From NCBI GenBank assembly GCA_025435555.1, contig JAIWWG010000150.1, positions 1-53,434 on the forward strand: a DNA stretch of 53,434 bases. The letters are read 5' to 3'. How positions within the stretch are numbered: the stretch's first letter is position 1; each line of letters begins with the position of its first letter. Positions 22,868 through 33,753 of this stretch are shown piece by piece. The translations under genes and the position numbers were made by a program. Source of the DNA: Chytriomyces cf. hyalinus JEL632 (taxonomy: Eukaryota; Chytridiomycota; Chytridiomycetes; Chytridiales; Chytriomycetaceae). Under the pieces are notes generated by a model. That model searched no databases, was not told the DNA's origin, and worked only from the letters and a program-made list of their open reading frames with translations.

Positions 22868-24218
22868 TCAAAATCTCTTTGCGCGTGGCGGGGGTGATTT
22901 TGGGCGCAATGTTTCGATTTCTGTTTTGAGAATGTAAGCTGCCAGCAACTTGGAACCCACTGAAATTCAGCATTTACCGTGGTTAAATGGGACCAACGCG
23001 GCATTCCGAAACCAGCTCACGTATTCATCGCGCACGTAGTTTGAATTCGAAATTGAAGCGCCCACAGTCAACCATCCGTTCCGTATGTTATGGTCCCGTC
23101 CGAAAAGCTCAAGCCGTCGTTTTCCCAAGCAAAAATTTTCAATGATCGTGTACAGCTCTTCGGGCTTAGCTGTGTCTCCGTTCGCTGGCTCGTCACTGAT
23201 GATAATGTCGGTATCGACGTTACAATGAATGAAATGCGTGTCGGATGATCTGCGCAGCGTTCCTTTGATTCCCACTAGACAGTGCTCTTTTTGGCGTTGA
23301 AGGACCGGGAAGGGACCCACTTGATACGATCCCTTAAACGCGTGAGGGGTTAATTCCAAAACATTTTGAGGCGATAATGAAGGGAAATCATAACTTCCGT
23401 ACCTTGACTGCCTTGTTTGTTTTCGCCCAGACAATATCCTCTGCCCTGCGGTATCCCCATTTTGCCAACAAATCACGACCACGCTCAAGGCCATCACCGT
23501 CGCCAATCCAAATAAAAATGAAGGATCGAGGCGCCGCAATATCCTGCACATTCATGCTCGCAATATCATCCCACCCCCACACACGCTTCATGTCGGGCGG
23601 ACATCCTTCCGGCGCATCGCGAAACTCCCTGTCAAATGTCTCCTCGGACCTTGCCGCATATTCAAACAACGGTGGATCCATCAGAATGACATCAAACTGC
23701 GAGCCCAAGTTTCTCAAGTCAAACTTCCAAAGATCCAGCTTAGCGTAGCGTGCGGGGGTAGCGCTTTGAAGGACCAAGTTTCGTTTGAGAGTAAACAGGG
23801 CATTCAGTTTCGGATATTCATCGAATCGCGTGGCTGGGTCGCTGTCACGCACGTAGTTTTGGGGCCGTTTCTCGGTGACGACAAAGTTTTCTGAATGGTC
23901 GTTTTTCAGGGTGGTTTTCAATTGGGTGGACTCTGCTTCAAAAACACAGCCCGTGCCCCGCTTTGTCTTTGATGCATGCACTGTGTCTTGGCCCTTTAAA
24001 TACGCCAGATCAGACGGCGAGTATTTGCTCTGGTCCATCCATCCCTCGGTGACGGCCGAGTCCTCAGTGGTTGCCGTGTTGCCGACTTCAACAGCATCGG
24101 CCAATTCCGCATTCACATTGATTGGCTCCCCGTTTTCCATTCTGCGCCACACGTCCTGGCGCTGTGCGTGTCTTGCGCGGATCACGTCCAGGAAGCTCTT
24201 CTTTTGCTCGTCTTCCAT
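22868..24218 (-). CDS. METTL14: METTL14 homologue, m6A methyltransferase subunit
   Basis: Predicted 413-residue MT-A70 family protein of the METTL14/Kar4 branch, the RNA-binding partner of METTL3 in N6-adenosine methylation of mRNA. Exons: 24218-23403, 23332-22978, 22938-22868. Family blocks: [12 protein letters not shown] (near residue 180), [59 protein letters not shown], and [13 protein letters not shown] at the end. Animal METTL14 has EPPL; here the aspartate is present with Leu instead of Trp. The last intron is only 39 bases and removes an in-frame TGA. No METTL3 partner lies in the window. Confidence 0.9.
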
Positions 24219-24375
24219 TTCTTAAAACTTTTTCAAGGGTCAATGTATCACATCACAAGTCGCTGACCCGAAGTGCAGCATCTTCGACATCCTCCACGAT
24301 ATGCGCAGCACTGTACATTGTGATTATCGTAATCAGCTGTCTTTTCACGTCGGACATCCCCGAAGTTAAGTGGAT

Positions 24376-26196
24376 TTATTTGGAAACATGAGCTTCAAAA
24401 TATTCAGCGTATAAATCTTCGTGCCTCTTAGGTAGCACCTCCGATACAGCCTTCAAATGCTCACGCATCACTTCGAGCTCCGCCGCCGTCAACGTCTTTC
24501 GCTTCTTGATGAAAAACCACCAAAGAAAAAACGCGATCCCTGATGCTACCACCATATAGCCAATGTTGCCCCATGTCAGATTACCGACAAAGGTGTCTAA
24601 TATAATGAGGGTGTTGAGGAGAAGTTCCCCTCCAATCCCAAGCGCCTCTGCACCATTCTGCTTTTCAACCATTTTTAACGCTCTGTGAAGCCCAACGAGC
24701 ACAAACATAAGAATCGGGCCAAGTGCGGCGACGAGTAAGAAGAAGCCCTGTTGCCCGCAAAAAAATAGCAATTAGGGAGCACTCGATTTTGGAAAACCCA
24801 GTAAAGCAACATACTCTGCCAATGTCCCGTTTATTGAACCTTTTTGTCGCCGCGTCTGCATTCAATCTCTCACGAATTGCTTTTGATATGCTCTCACAGT
24901 CGCGTTTGAGGGCACCCAACGATTTCTGAACGCCCTGCGCGATGGTGGAGTCGATGGTTGCAAGCACCCCATTCATGTGATTTCTCACAGATACTTGATC
25001 TATGGCAGCAGAGGGAATGTAAATTGGTGGTATGTCCAGCGAGAACTGTCGATCTTGGATTCTGTGCGTCAGACTTTGCGCGATTTGAATGAGCACTCGT
25101 TGACGGTCGCTTTCGTCGGGAATCTGCAGGGTATTATTTTTGGCAATGAGCTGCCTGATGCGTTTTGTCATGAAGCTGGAAGGATAGATATGAACTTACA
25201 GTATCTGCTTTCGAGAGGTAAAAATGGATTTTGTGTCCTTGTGATTGACATATGGACTCGACGACGTTCATGGTTCTGGAACAAAGGGCTTGGCCAATCG
25301 GATCGAAAAACGTGAACACCTTTTGCAACAGCGAATATGTTCACCACATCATCTCAATTGAAAACTGAGAGAATAACTATCTCACCAGGTCCGCTTCATC
25401 AACGAGCCGCGTTAAGACCTTTTCTGGATCAAATGGGTATTTAACGCCGCCGTCCACAAGTCCCGGTGTGTCAATGAACGTGATCAAGTCAAAGTTCCGA
25501 TGTTTCGACGGAACAATCTCAGTTGCCAATGACGGCATGACGCCTTTCATTTCACTGATTCCTTTCAGCGCACTGAAGAGTTGTATTGTTGCAGGACCCC
25601 CAAAAGTCTCACGGCTTTTACCAGACGTGATGAGAGTAAATGATGTGGTTTCGATTGCTACAGAAGTTTTCTGGACAGGGTAATCGATGTACCTGAGCAA
25701 ACAGTGCCGAGGTGTTAATCGGGAACATATGTGGTGAAAAATGAGAGACAGGGTCTCACCAATTTATGAACGATGATTTGCCAGCACTGTGATTCCCCAG
25801 CAATATAATCCATATCTTCCTTTTGGGAGTGACCACAGCAGACACTTGATAAATCTTGGCCAAGTCCACAAGTCCTAAACCACCAAGCGCGTCCACGAGA
25901 ATTTCCCGGTCCACACTGGATATAGCCGCAGAAGAAAGGCCGATTTCGTCTCCGTCGACATCGACGTGATCCAAATCTTCTTCGCTCTCCGATAATGATT
26001 CCTCAGAGCGAGACAGGAGAAGCTGCTGGCTATTGCGGTTTGTTCCTTCGAAGTAGAGGAAGACTGTCTCGAGAATCCGCTGAGATATGATGCGAGATGG
26101 GGACTGGCTTTCTTTCTGCTGGTTTCGATTGGAATCGGCACTGCTGTCGAGGGTGGGTGAGCCCGCTGGTTCGCGTGAAGCAGATCTCTTGGCCAT
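24376..26196 (-). CDS. Dynamin-like GTPase with two C-terminal membrane segments
   Basis: Predicted protein of about 523 residues. Exons in transcript order: 26196-25760, 25692-25386, 25319-25200, 25150-24815 (start inferred), 24747-24376. GTPase motifs: P-loop GNHSAGKSS (about 133-141), a threonine-containing switch I (ETTSFT), DTPGLVDG (about 217-224) and SKAD for base recognition. This resembles the dynamin/EHD/mitofusin superfamily. Helices follow, then two hydrophobic segments at about 401-420 and 461-479 with a loop between, and a basic end (KKRK). A hairpin membrane anchor is likely; the organelle is unknown. An in-frame ATG at 26256 would add 20 basic residues and overlap the CSL4 start. 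The N-terminal 100 residues are Ser/Glu-rich. Confidence 0.72.
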
Positions 26197-26254
26197 ATTT
26201 GACGAATGTTTCCAACGCTTCTTTGCTTTTACGTTTTTTCGTAAAATATTTGGC
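26197..26254. promoter_or_regulatory. Very short divergent promoter, GTPase / CSL4
   Basis: Only 58 bases separate the likely start codons of the two divergent genes. If the upstream ATG of the GTPase is used, the two starts share the palindrome CATG at 26254-26257, and the promoters must lie within the genes. Confidence 0.5.
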
Positions 26255-27147
26255 ATGGCAATTGTGACACCTGGAGAGCGACTGGGGCTGAACGGCGAGT
26301 TTATTGGTACGATGATGTCTGATAGCATTGAGCAGAATGAACAGCGCTAAGCAGTTGGCTCGGTTTCAGCTTCGCACGGCACTGTCGAAATCGGAGATCA
26401 TATTTACGCAGCGGTTGTCGGCACTGTAACAACGACCCCCAGCGAATCGGATGGAGAAGTACGTTATACTGCTGCCTCTTGTCGTGGCTGTTTCGCCGGT
26501 CTGAATTCTTCTTCAGCGTCCCATCATTCAAGTTGTACCCAAAAGCAAACGGAATATGGCAGCGTCTATCCCTGAAGTTTCTTCAATCGTCACTGGAAAA
26601 GTACTGCGTGTGAATCCGCGCATGGCTACACTGAGCATTATGGTTGTGGGAGAGACTCCTTGCGCCGACAACTTTCAAGGCGTCATCCGGGTGCAAGATG
26701 TTCGTGCTACAGAAAGGGACAAAGTTCAGATTTACAATAGCTTCCGACCCGGCGACATCGTTCGGTGTGTTTTTCTTTTCCGTTGAATTGCGCGAGCTCA
26801 TCAGCAGAATTTCTCTTACAGTGCCGAAGTTATATCGCTTGGTGATTCACGCTCGTATTATCTTTCTACCGCGAAAAATGAGTTGGGGGTGATTCTCGCG
26901 ACGAGTCCTGCTGGTATTTGTGGTTTTTTTTTTGAATCCTCAGCTGTTTCTCATCGTCGTTGCCGAATTCTTAGGTGCCACGATGATTCCAATCTCATGG
27001 GAAGAAATGGTGTGCCCCAAAACCAAGGTATGAATCTTCTCAGCCCTCCATCACGTTAAAATGCCATGATAAGCAACTGATGGTGTATTTTCCGCGCAGG
27101 TTGTTGAGAATCGCAAATGCGCAAAGCCAGTGGATGCCGGAAAATAA
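26255..27147 (+). CDS. CSL4: Exosome complex subunit CSL4 (EXOSC1)
   Basis: Predicted 193-residue cap subunit of the RNA exosome (human EXOSC1 has 195 residues). Exons: 26255-26306, 26370-26458, 26517-26764, 26822-26913, 26975-27027, 27100-27147. The N-terminal domain starts TPGERLG and has GDHIYAAVVGTV. The S1 domain follows (VTGKVLRVN, GVIRVQDVRATE, FRPGDIVRAEVISLGD, YYLSTAKNELGV). The zinc-ribbon-like C-terminus retains only part of the cysteines (MVCPKTK, NRKCAKP). All joins are in phase. The protein guides substrates to the exosome core for 3'-5' decay and processing. It is divergent from the GTPase gene and precedes CLASP. Confidence 0.93.
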
Positions 27148-27408
27148 AGAATTTACTCGATGGGAAATGCGTTGTCTGATGATTCTTCAGTTCAATACCT
27201 GGTTGTAACACTACGGTGATCGTTTGGCGAGGAAAAGGGACATGCTAGGAAGTGGGGGAAGCAGACATTTCAGTCCGAAAGATCCGAAAGAAAGGGGAAT
27301 TAAAATCCAGCAACGAGAAAGAATGGCACCAGCACCGCAAGTTGTTCAGGTTGGAGGCATTCCTTGCAAATAGGCCATCAGAAACTAACGCATATCGAGC
27401 AGCTAGAA

Positions 27409-30400
27409 ATGGGCGGGGTGGAAGCCGAGGTGGATAAAGTTGCGAACGTGTTTGCAGTGAAGGAAAGCGAAGAGACCTGGACGGCCAGAGACGATGCATT
27501 GGCGCGACTTTCAGCAGTGTCAAGAGGAAGTGCGCATCACCCTGGGTTTGTTACATGCATGCGGCGGCTGAAGCAGCCACTGCTGGATGCGGTGAGCAAT
27601 GATTTTCCACCTTCATGGTCCATCGTCCTTGTTTAACCGTTTCTTACCATCATCTTTGTATGGTCACTTCTTTCATGCAGCTTAACACGGACAGAACGAG
27701 ACTTGCTCGCACGGCGTTGACGCTCTGCGAAGTGCTTTCAGTGTCACTCCTTGACAGATTCGACGGTCTCGCTGACTTTCTTCTTCCCGCACTGATTCGA
27801 TTGTCTACAAGGTCTAATAAGGTGCGTTCGTCACCGTGTTTTTGTCTTGCGATTGCCCTTGACCGATTCACTGCCCTTCTTTTGGTTTTCTTCCACCCTC
27901 ACTTCCCCACTCAACACACCTTTCTCTGCAGGTCATTGTGACATGCGCAACTTCCGCCCTTATGACGATCATCGATAACTCGGGCGTTCCTTCAATTCTC
28001 CCAATGCTGGCCGAACATGTCGTCTTGCCATCTCCTTCAAAGTCCCTTCGAATTTGCGCAGCCGAATGCCTTAATCGAGTGCTCGAATCATCGACTGCCA
28101 CTTCCAAGCTTGATAAATACGTAGAATCTGTCGAAAACGCAATCAAAAGCGGCACTGTGGATTCTGCCCCAGAAGTGCGTGGGTTAATTCGAACGGCATT
28201 TGACAGCTATAAAGACCGTTTTCCGTCTCGACTGGAAAGGTTTGTAATCATCATGCAAAGGAAGATCATATTCCTCAACCGTCGTACATCCAGATTCATT
28301 GCGTCGCTCCCAGATGTGACTGCGAAATACCTCAAAGTGTCGAAAACAGGAAGCACCAACAGTTCCATATCTTCAACAATCACCCGAAAAACTCTATTGC
28401 GACCTCGCGTTCCTACTGCGTCCAGCTCGACATCCGCAAACTTGATTCGTTCGCAGTCAATGTCGCGTGCATCCTCTGCAACACCTGACAGCTATGCTCG
28501 CGGTGCGGATTTCGCAGACGAGGAAGAAGGTCACTCTTTGGATTCCGAAACGCCGTCTTTCTCTCTCGAAGGTGATGATGCAGGTTCAGCAAAGCTGGCC
28601 ACTCGGCAGCCACTTTTGTCATTGAAGCAGCCATCTATCCGTGATGTACCGAAGCAGCAGTCGATTCGGCTAACTGAAAGCGACGCCTTTTCAAATGCAC
28701 TTGTGGGAGCGAGGCGGCTTTTGGTTACCCAACCTTTTCGTGAGTGTTCCTGACAAGCCCAATCGTCATTTGCGAAAATCTAAACACAAGAACATGCAGG
28801 AGAACCTGCGCCTTCACAGCCACAAATAAATCACCTTTTAGATCATTTGGGAGGTGCCCAACGTATCTTGAGGGAGGGAAAATCTGCCCTGGCCGTTCCT
28901 GAAAAAAGTGCAGCAATTTTGCATACCATGCCCAAAGCTATGCGTGTTCCAGCTGCTATGGTGGCACCGTCAGCAGAACATGCCTCCCGCGTTGTATCTC
29001 AGGAGCATTCTTCGGCACCAATCCGAGCTGCCGCCACCGCAGCAACAGCAACTTCATCGGCAATAGCACCATCAGCATCCTCATCTACTACAAGCCAAAA
29101 GGAATCAAAAATTCCTCAAAAGGCGAACTCACTCCTTGCGAAAAGTGCCAGCCTGTCGCGGAAACCTGAAAACATCGATCTTGCGGACATTACAACTAAA
29201 TTGAAGAGCAGTGACTGGTCAACCCGTTACAAAGCATTGGAATCGATATCTTTGCACATGTCATCTGCGTCGGCTGCAGCTGTACCCGCGTCGCTCGCCT
29301 CAGATATGAGAATGAAAGCCTCCAGATACTGTTCAATTCTCCTCTCAGGCCTGAATGATAATAATCACAAATGCGCAATTGCTTCATTGCAGGGAATAGT
29401 TGCTCTGTTTGATGGCTCATATGCAGCAATGGAAATGGTGGAAACTGTGATTCCTCGCATCGCAGCGCTTGTGTTCTATCAACCCGCGAAAACGAAGGCA
29501 CCATTGTTGGAATTGGGACAAGGTCTTATTGTGGGTCTTGTGGAAAAGTTTGGGGTTGACGCATGTGCTGTTGCATGTGTGCATGCGTTGAATCATCCTG
29601 AGTTTGTGAAGGTTGTGAAAGTGAGAGGTGGTTGTCTGGCAATGTTGGCAGAGTTGAGTGATGATGAATGGCATGCTGTTTTGAACAAGCCAACAAGTGA
29701 GTTTGACTTTCTTTTGAGGTTTTGGTATGGATCAAGAGGTTGTGATTGACCCATTCATAATGTCTAGGTATGAAGTTATACATGACGCGTATTGTTTCGC
29801 AAGTGTCTGATGCAGACGCCATAATCCAAAAGAGCGTGAAGGTGTGCCTATCCGCACTCTATTCATTTTCGGCGGACGCATTTTTCACATGCTGGGCTGC
29901 AGCGAAACCAGCTGAAAAGAAGGCTGTCAATGCATTATTTCATACCTCGGATATTGCATATTCCGGGAAAGAATTGGAAGCCGCAAAGAAGGTTTTGCTT
30001 TGTTTCGCGTTATCGAAATGTGCCTCTCTAATCTCCGCCACTATGATGATTTTGTTCCTGCAGGTTGCCGCGGGCATTTCTACACCTGGTGCGATTTATT
30101 CAGTCGGACAAACATCCCCTTCAGTTCACTTGTCTCACTTCAGATTTGGCACAACTTCTCCAAACTCTGTGGCCTCCAAAACACCGCGCTCTCGTGCGGC
30201 AACGTCCATGTCAATATATGGCCGTGAAGACGATTTTGAATCACAATCATTGGAAGCTCAAAGAAACGTCCGAGACCCTGAGCATTTGACGTTTCATCAG
30301 AAAAGGGAACTGTTTGGAGGAGAAGCGGAAAATGAGGTAGCAAAACTCATTTTCCCTATCTGTAATACTCAACAACTCTATTATCAGCGCACTGCTATCT

Positions 30401-31844
30401 CGGGAGTCATCAAATCATCGACTGTGAAAGTATCACCAAAAGCACGATTTCAAGATGAGCGAAATGTCAAGACTTCAACCAACCGATCAGTAAAAAGTCC
30501 GATACTCACACCTACAATAACTCGATCAGTCAGTAGTTTTGGCACTCGAAGCGATCGAATTTCAGCTTCCGCGTCGAAAATGGTTGCAAGAAGTGGCATC
30601 CCTCTCATGACCAATACCGTCCCTCGCGTAGCATCACTAGCGTCTAAATTACCCTCGCCCTCCCTCAACATTGGCCGAATTCCTGTCATGAGTCGACCTC
30701 ATTCACGTCAATCAAAAGCGCTATCACCGAACATGACACGTACCACCAATTTTTCCAGCAACAGCCGATCTCCAGTGGAATCACCGGGTCAAGTGACTCC
30801 CTTGAAACGATTTCATCGTAATGGGCGGTTAACTTCGCCTGTTAACCTTAATGATTCTGAAATGGCGGCAATGACTCCACCACCACTGCCACCTCCTCCT
30901 GCTCCTCAATCTTTGCTCCGTGCGCCAAATTCAGCAACAAGTAAAGCTGGAGAACAGCTTCTCAAGCATCGTCCAGATCCAAGCGAATACATTCGGCCAT
31001 TTAGTGAACCTCAAGAGGATCCAGACACGCGATTCCAAAGAGCGTTAAAATCGTCAATGGAAGAACTTAAGCTGTTTGTGTTTGACGGCAACAATGCTGC
31101 GTTTGTGAGGAAAGAATTGAGTCAAATTTTGGAAAAGGTTTTTGTATATGCGCGTGCTCTTGGAGACGAGGCTGTGAGTTGCTATACTTTTTGTGTGGAG
31201 TGGGAATGGTTCTGACCTTGACAGAAATTTTTTTGCAGTCGGATATCCGTGCCACCAAAAACACAGTTCTAATTTTAAAGAACATTGTCCAAACGTATGA
31301 TATGAAATCGAGACTATCCGAGATTCTCCTTGCACTGCTTTGTTTTGACAGCAAGTCCTATGTAAGTGTTTGTTCTTTTTTCATTTCTTTGAAATGCTGT
31401 AATTTAATTATGATTGACTGTCAGGTGTCAAGTGAAGAATATCTGGAACTGGAATTTGAACTGGATTCAATCCTTTCCATCTTGAAAAAATTTTACGCGC
31501 CAGAGCTGTTACTCAAAACGGCTGCGGATTGCTTGGAACATCCATTACTCGTGAATCTCTCTCTTAGACCCACCATGTGTTTCGAGCTGGCAGGATACGC
31601 AATCGAAACCCTTGAAAACTTTCAATCAGATAGTGAAAGCTGGAAACGCGTGATTGGGTTCATTGCATCTGGCTTGGGATCGGGAAACATGCATGTGCGG
31701 AAAAGTGCTTTTAGCTGTACAGTAGCGCTTGGGAAGCGGAGTGAAGGGCTCGTGAATTCGTTGTATGAGGAAGTTGGAGCACGGAATGGACCTGGGCGAG
31801 AAGGTGTCATTCGTGGGATGCTTGAGCGTCATTTAGGACGGTGA
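27409..31844 (+). CDS. CLASP family microtubule plus-end protein
   Basis: Predicted protein of about 1266 residues with TOG arrays. Exons: 27409-27591, 27681-27821, 27932-28239, 28294-28739, 28800-29696, 29768-29991, 30064-30336, 30388-31173, 31239-31361, 31425-31844. A first TOG-like domain spans about residues 1-250 and a second begins near 483 (LKSSDWSTRYKALESIS). The C-terminal 230 residues are again helical-repeat, like the CLIP-interacting region. Between them lie Ser/Arg/Pro-rich linkers with two SxIP-type EB1-binding motifs, ESKIPQK (about 460) and RSGIPLM (about 892), and a proline run (PPPLPPPPAP). CLASPs promote microtubule rescue at plus ends and spindles. Three introns (54, 72, 51 bases) are multiples of three without stops, so retention would be silent. 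Confidence 0.82.
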
Positions 31845-32435
31845 AAAGAAAAGAAAAATTGGGCGTTTGGAGGTGCGGAGTGTTGTAAAAAAAAAAATTT
31901 TTAAACGGGATTCTGCCTGAGAGCCTCATGATGTATTGCGGTTGCAGTCACTGTTTTTCTTGAACAATTCAGATGATGTTGCAATTTACAGTAGTTTCTT
32001 TATTGAGGGATAAGGATCCCCGATCGTCAGTGTGCGAACAGTTGCGCTGGTTTTTTGCAACCAAGGTGACACCACAAGTCGCATGAACCGGATTTGAAAT
32101 CCGTTTCTCTGGAACAACGTTTTCTGCCTTGAAAACAAGGAATGTTGACGTCGAATGCATCGAGACAAGCAAGCTTTCAGTGCTGTATCCTTTACAGAAA
32201 ACTGATCGTACTAGGCACGGGTGACGCTGAACCCGATTGGAGGGCACTGATTGACACACAAGCGGGTCTCAAATCGAAATATTTAAGGATAATTTATTTT
32301 GTCAACCTCAGCCGCATCCGTCGCGAGTAGTGGGAGTTACCCGTCAGCTCCGGAGTTGAACAAAAAAAAAAAAAAAAGAGGGCGAAAAAACAATATGAAT
32401 ATACAGTTAAAAAAATCGTGGCCAACGACCGCAGC
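31845..32435. other. Intergenic, no gene seen
   Basis: 591 bases between the CLASP stop and the stop of the convergent small gene. It holds the two 3' ends and an A-run of sixteen at 32362-32377. No tRNA or conserved frame was found. Confidence 0.5.
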
Positions 32436-32913
32436 TCAAGCTTCCTTCTTCGGATCGCTTAATCCAGCCTCTTCCATTATCAGCTGCACCACCTGTTGCG
32501 GCGTCAAATCGGGTACTTCTATAAACACCTTTTCAAAGTGGGAATGCCCCGCCAAGTCAATGCCAACCGTCTTTAACGGTGATGAGTACAAATAGATCTC
32601 TGGTTTGCCATTCATTGTCCGATTCAGAGTCGCTATAAAGTTGTCAAGAGGCCATGCAATGAGGTCAGTGTTACGGCAAGATATGAGTTTGGCAAAAAAC
32701 AAGGGGCAGGAGAAACCCACCAAAGTTCATGACCCCTGGGATATAGACGCCCATACCCTTGAAATGCGAATAGGCTTCTCCCGGAAGCGCCCGTACACTT
32801 CGTATTTGGCTGAAAGGGATGACGATGGTGCCAAACAAGGCAAGGAAGGTTTCCGCTGTTGAGAGGGAGACAACCAGGGTTTGATTGATGTGGTCAAAGT
32901 CCAGATGCGGCAT
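32436..32913 (-). CDS. Small PH-like protein (paralogue 1)
   Basis: Predicted 129-residue protein, exons 32913-32721 and 32632-32436, joined at NF/ATLNR. Function unknown. It is clearly related to the gene at 37662-38194: both have F/L-LALxG, then VY(I)PG or IKTGL, then GKPEIYLYSSPLKTVGIDL against RKPEIHLYRNPANVVAIDM, then KVFIEVPD against RVFFEVPN, and QxxxxIMEEAGL against QRILKEVGL. The pattern of short beta strands ending in one helix resembles the bacterial-type PH domain (a fold guess). No signal or membrane segment. It starts divergently from the Sec2-like gene. Confidence 0.68.
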
Positions 32914-33753
32914 TTATCGGAATGTAAACGGTGCGATGGATGGATGATTGGGGTGGGGGTGTGGTCGTGGGTGTGTGGTTGGCTGGCTGGCAGGGCGTGG
33001 GCGTTGCTTTGCTGCTGGATATGGCGTCTTAATATTTTAAACTGTTTAACAGCCACCTGAGAGGATGACGGCAAAAAAATGCGAAACAAGGATTTTAAAT
33101 AAAGCACTCCACTGCAAATTTCGGTGTAAAGTGCAATTACGGATGGCATGCCCAGGGGCCCGTCTCAAACACTGGCGACTGGAAGAGACGCTGCGAGAGA
33201 CCGACGAGAGTGACTGTCTCTGATGCTATGCTGCTGTGTCGCAGCCTTGGCGGAAGCGGCAGGAGCGGGCATTGGCATGCGCTGGCGCTAGCACTGGCCC
33301 CGGCGCTCGCAGCGAGACATTGCACGCCCCTCTGCAGAGGGTCCATCGTTGAACCATGAGTTCGGAGGTCTTTTTTTGAAAGAATTTAAGCTTCCGGTCT
33401 TTTCCGTGTTCGGCATGTGGCGCAATCCGTCAAGCCCCGGACTGGCCCGAGCGCGTTGCTTTGTTTGGTTGGACTGTATCCGTGCATGCGCATGCGCAAA
33501 GTGCGAGATGTGCTTTTTATTGACGGTAGCTGTCGAGCTTTTCACCAATGGTCGCAACCGCATTCACAGACGTGGGTGGTGGTGGCGGTGGTAGTTGAAC
33601 AACGGTGCAAGTCGCGGTTGTGACGGAACGCGTGCTTCTTTTGGAGTTTCCTATTGCAAACCAGAGGTTGTCACAAAGTACACTGGTGGTGCACATAACT
33701 CGTTGCCTGTGTTTAAAATCTCAAGTAAATTTAAAACTGGAGCAACCGAACAT
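32914..33753. promoter_or_regulatory. Divergent intergenic region with GT-rich repeats
   Basis: 840 bases between two divergent starts. GGAT and GTGG-type imperfect repeats fill about 32934-33000, and a GC-rich stretch lies near 33240-33340. A short frame at 33595-33807 runs into the first Sec2 exon but shows no recognisable content. No other gene is supported. Confidence 0.45.

Noticed and set aside
22960-22977. An 18-base intron in METTL14
   Set aside because: It keeps frame but is too short for known spliceosomes of fungi; a 39-base intron with the same donor works better.
32093-32112. Anticodon-arm-like sequence with TTTGAAA loop
   Set aside because: No acceptor stem, D arm or T arm (B box) is in place around it, so it is not a tRNA.
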